Below the pieces are notes generated by a model that saw nothing but the letters and a program-made list of their open reading frames with translations, was not told the DNA's origin and searched no databases. Position numbers and translations under genes: made by a program. A DNA stretch of 7,788 bases from Actinomycetota bacterium. GTDB taxonomy: Bacteria; Actinomycetota; Acidimicrobiia; Acidimicrobiales; Poriferisodaliceae. The DNA is taken from NCBI GenBank assembly GCA_002731665.1, contig PCCJ01000055.1:1-7788 (forward strand), given 5' to 3'. This document shows, in pieces, positions 5,818-7,788 of this stretch. Numbering within the stretch: the first letter of the stretch is position 1; each line of letters opens with the position of its first letter.

Positions 5818-7788
5818 GTGACTCAGCAAAACCAATATCGATTGCCCCGCAACATTCGACCTTATCGTTATGAATTGTCTCTTGAACCGGATCTTCAGTC
5901 CGCATCTTTTTCAGGTTCAGTAATCATTCACGTTGAGGTCGAAGGACCAACTAGCACTGTCGTTCTAAATGCTGCTGAATTAGATATTACGCAATGTTTC
6001 TTCGTTCAAGAGAACCGAATAGAAGCTTCAAATCTTAGCTTTGACTCCGAAAGCGAGAGAGTAACAATTGAGTTCCCCGAAAATCTGGCAAGCGGCACGG
6101 CATCAATAAGTTGCAACTTCGACGGAATTTTAAACGATAAACTTCGAGGTTTCTACCGTTCTACATACTCTGATCAAGATGGCAAAGAACACACCATAGC
6201 TACAACTCAGTTTGAATCGACTAATGCTCGAAGAGCTTTCCCGTGCTTCGACGAACCTGATTTTAAAGCTACATTTGAAGTTGACCTTATTGTCAATTCC
6301 AACCTTATGGCGATTAGTTGCGGCGAGTTAACTAACTCTGTTGACCTTGGCGACGGAAGACGTAAAGATAGTTTTGCACCGACGATGTCAATGTCTACCT
6401 ACCTTGTCGCCTTCATCATCGGCGATTTGGAAGCAACAGAACCAATCGACGTTGATGGAGTTCCGCTACGCATAATTCATGTACCAGGAAAGGCTGAATT
6501 GACAGCATTCGGCTTAGAGGCCGGCGAGTTTTCGCTTCGGTGGCTAGTTGACTACTATGGTATCGATTATCCCGCAGGGAAGCTAGACCTTGTCGCTGTC
6601 CCAGATTTCGCTTTTGGAGCAATGGAAAATCTCGGCTGTGTCACTTTTCGAGAAACCCTCTTACTTGCAGATCCGGGCCGATCGACACAAGCAGAGCTCA
6701 CGAGGATAGTCGATGTGATAGCTCATGAAATTGCCCACATGTGGTTTGGCAACCTCGTGACTATGGACTGGTGGAATGGAATTTGGTTAAAAGAAGCTTT
6801 CGCCACATTTATGCAGGTCGCAACTACAAATGCCTTCAAACCAGAATGGCGTCGCTGGGATAGCTTCAGCCTCGAGAAAGGAGCTGCGTTCGACACCGAC
6901 GCTCTCAGTTCAACACGGCCGATTGAATTCGAAGTTGTTTCTCCCGAAGACGCGGAAGGAATGTACGACATTTTGACCTATGAGAAAGGAGCATCAGTAG
7001 TCAGAATGCTCGAACAATTTTTAGGTGAAAGCAACTTTCGTAAGGGTGTTAACAACTATCTCACAACACATTCATACAAAAACACGACGACGACAGATCT
7101 TTGGGATGCTCTCGAGGAGTCGACGGCTACGCCTGTGCGAGCGGCTATGGACAGCTGGATCTTTCAAGGTGGTCATCCAGTGGTTTCCGTAGCTAGCACT
7201 ACTGATGGAATCCGACTAAGTCAACGTCAATTTTCATACGCCCAAGAGCCAAGCAACAAACTTTGGCATGTCCCAATTATTATTAAAGCGCTCGTAAATG
7301 GCGCATTAGTTGAACAAAGACTTCTGCTTGCAGAAAAGACAATCGAGGTTAGCTTTGATATCAGCCCAACCTGGGTGATTGTGAATGCAGGTGGGCACGG
7401 TTTCTATCGAGTCAGTTATGACAGCGCGCTTCTGGCTGATCTTTCTACTCGAGCCTTGGACGTAGCCTCCGCAAGCGAACGCTACGGCCTAGTTAACGAT
7501 ACGTTTGCGTCTGTTCTTGCGGGCGAGGTCTCGGCTGCTCGTTTCATCGCACTTGTTACGAACCTAGCTTCTGAAACAGATCTTGGAGTATGGCAAAAAA
7601 TTTTAGCGGCCTTAGGCCACTTGCACTCTATAGCTGACTCGGCCGGAAGAACACGTCTGTCAATTCTTGTTCGGGACTTGAGCACAACAGCTCTTGGGAT
7701 TCTTGGTTTCGAAGCAGTCGATGGTGAGCCAGCACTTGATCGAGAGCTGCGTTCTCTGCTCTTTCGAGCTGCAGGAACTATAGGCAAA
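5818..7788 (+). CDS. pepN: M1-family zinc aminopeptidase, PepN type (C-terminus beyond window)
   Basis: Translation from a GTG at 5818 runs 657 codons to the right edge. Full-length M1 enzymes of this kind have roughly 830-870 residues, so perhaps the last quarter is missing. The enzyme removes N-terminal amino acids from peptides; with no signal peptide it should be cytoplasmic. The N-terminal beta domain begins LPRNIRPYRYELSLEPDL (8-25), and TQFES (130-134) supplies the Glu that contacts the substrate N-terminus. The catalytic domain has GAMEN (267-271), HEIAH (303-307) and Glu326, completing the zinc-binding HEXXH-X18-E, plus Tyr388 in the transition-state motif TYEKGAS. From about 518 (WVIVNAGGHGFYRVSYD) the ERAP1-like C-terminal domain starts. 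The GTG is supported by an in-frame TAG seven codons upstream with no other start in between, and by homology beginning right after it. Lys325 stands where Asn is usual (WLKEAFA versus WLNEAFA). Confidence 0.95.
   Translation, partial: MTQQNQYRLPRNIRPYRYELSLEPDLQSASFSGSVIIHVEVEGPTSTVVLNAAELDITQCFFVQENRIEASNLSFDSESERVTIEFPENLASGTASISCNFDGILNDKLRGFYRSTYSDQDGKEHTIATTQFESTNARRAFPCFDEPDFKATFEVDLIVNSNLMAISCGELTNSVDLGDGRRKDSFAPTMSMSTYLVAFIIGDLEATEPIDVDGVPLRIIHVPGKAELTAFGLEAGEFSLRWLVDYYGIDYPAGKLDLVAVPDFAFGAMENLGCVTFRETLLLADPGRSTQAELTRIVDVIAHEIAHMWFGNLVTMDWWNGIWLKEAFATFMQVATTNAFKPEWRRWDSFSLEKGAAFDTDALSSTRPIEFEVVSPEDAEGMYDILTYEKGASVVRMLEQFLGESNFRKGVNNYLTTHSYKNTTTTDLWDALEESTATPVRAAMDSWIFQGGHPVVSVASTTDGIRLSQRQFSYAQEPSNKLWHVPIIIKALVNGALVEQRLLLAEKTIEVSFDISPTWVIVNAGGHGFYRVSYDSALLADLSTRALDVASASERYGLVNDTFASVLAGEVSAARFIALVTNLASETDLGVWQKILAALGHLHSIADSAGRTRLSILVRDLSTTALGILGFEAVDGEPALDRELRSLLFRAAGTIGK

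Noticed and set aside
6416..7787. Minus-strand open frames (68, 82 and 101 codons) opposite the aminopeptidase
   Set aside because: They are shadows of a well-conserved M1 gene; low-complexity Arg/Ser-rich translations typical of antisense reading.
1..7788. Many CTAG tetranucleotides, including paired ones at 4721-4736
   Set aside because: A hand count gives roughly the number expected from base composition. CTAG is simply not depleted here, unlike in many proteobacteria.

Overview
The window is almost entirely protein-coding: six genes cover about 97% of it, with the two outermost genes cut by the window edges. I see no RNA genes, mobile elements, CRISPR arrays or stretches above 300 bases without a gene. 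Base composition is moderate (roughly mid-40s %GC by eye). The gene content suggests a low-to-moderate-GC member of the Actinomycetota, for example a marine acidimicrobium-like lineage: a DUF459-type SGNH hydrolase with an N-terminal anchor, an actinobacterial-style phospho-sugar mutase, and an M1 aminopeptidase with an 'EAFATFM' zinc-ligand region. Frequent TTG/GTG starts and the lack of clear Shine-Dalgarno sequences fit that picture. The lineage is an inference from family resemblance; no marker gene is present.

Left half, minus strand (2988 down to 1): a three-gene cell-surface acylation cluster. It reads MBOAT O-acyltransferase (AlgI/DltB type), then a membrane-anchored SGNH hydrolase/esterase with a full catalytic set, then a second exported SGNH protein cut by the left edge. 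The second SGNH gene starts at a TTG that overlaps the previous stop codon by 4 nt. By analogy with AlgI/AlgJ/AlgX and PatA/PatB, the MBOAT protein would pass an acyl group across the membrane and the SGNH proteins would transfer it to, or remove it from, an extracytoplasmic polysaccharide. A TTGACA-type promoter lies just upstream of the MBOAT gene.

Centre: head-to-head with the acylation cluster is a PGM2/PmmB-type alpha-phosphohexomutase (+). It converges on a PfkB-family adenosine kinase-like gene (-), with only 3 nt between the two stop codons. The mutase could serve hexose activation for polysaccharide synthesis or pentose-phosphate conversion in nucleoside salvage; the kinase neighbour favours the latter only weakly.

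Right part: divergent from the kinase, an M1-family zinc aminopeptidase (PepN type) starts at GTG and runs off the right edge after 657 codons.

Most of this is ordinary core metabolism. The items most worth a second look are a 22-bp perfect palindrome inside the MBOAT gene, the MBOAT/double-SGNH cluster, and a near-leaderless promoter in front of it.
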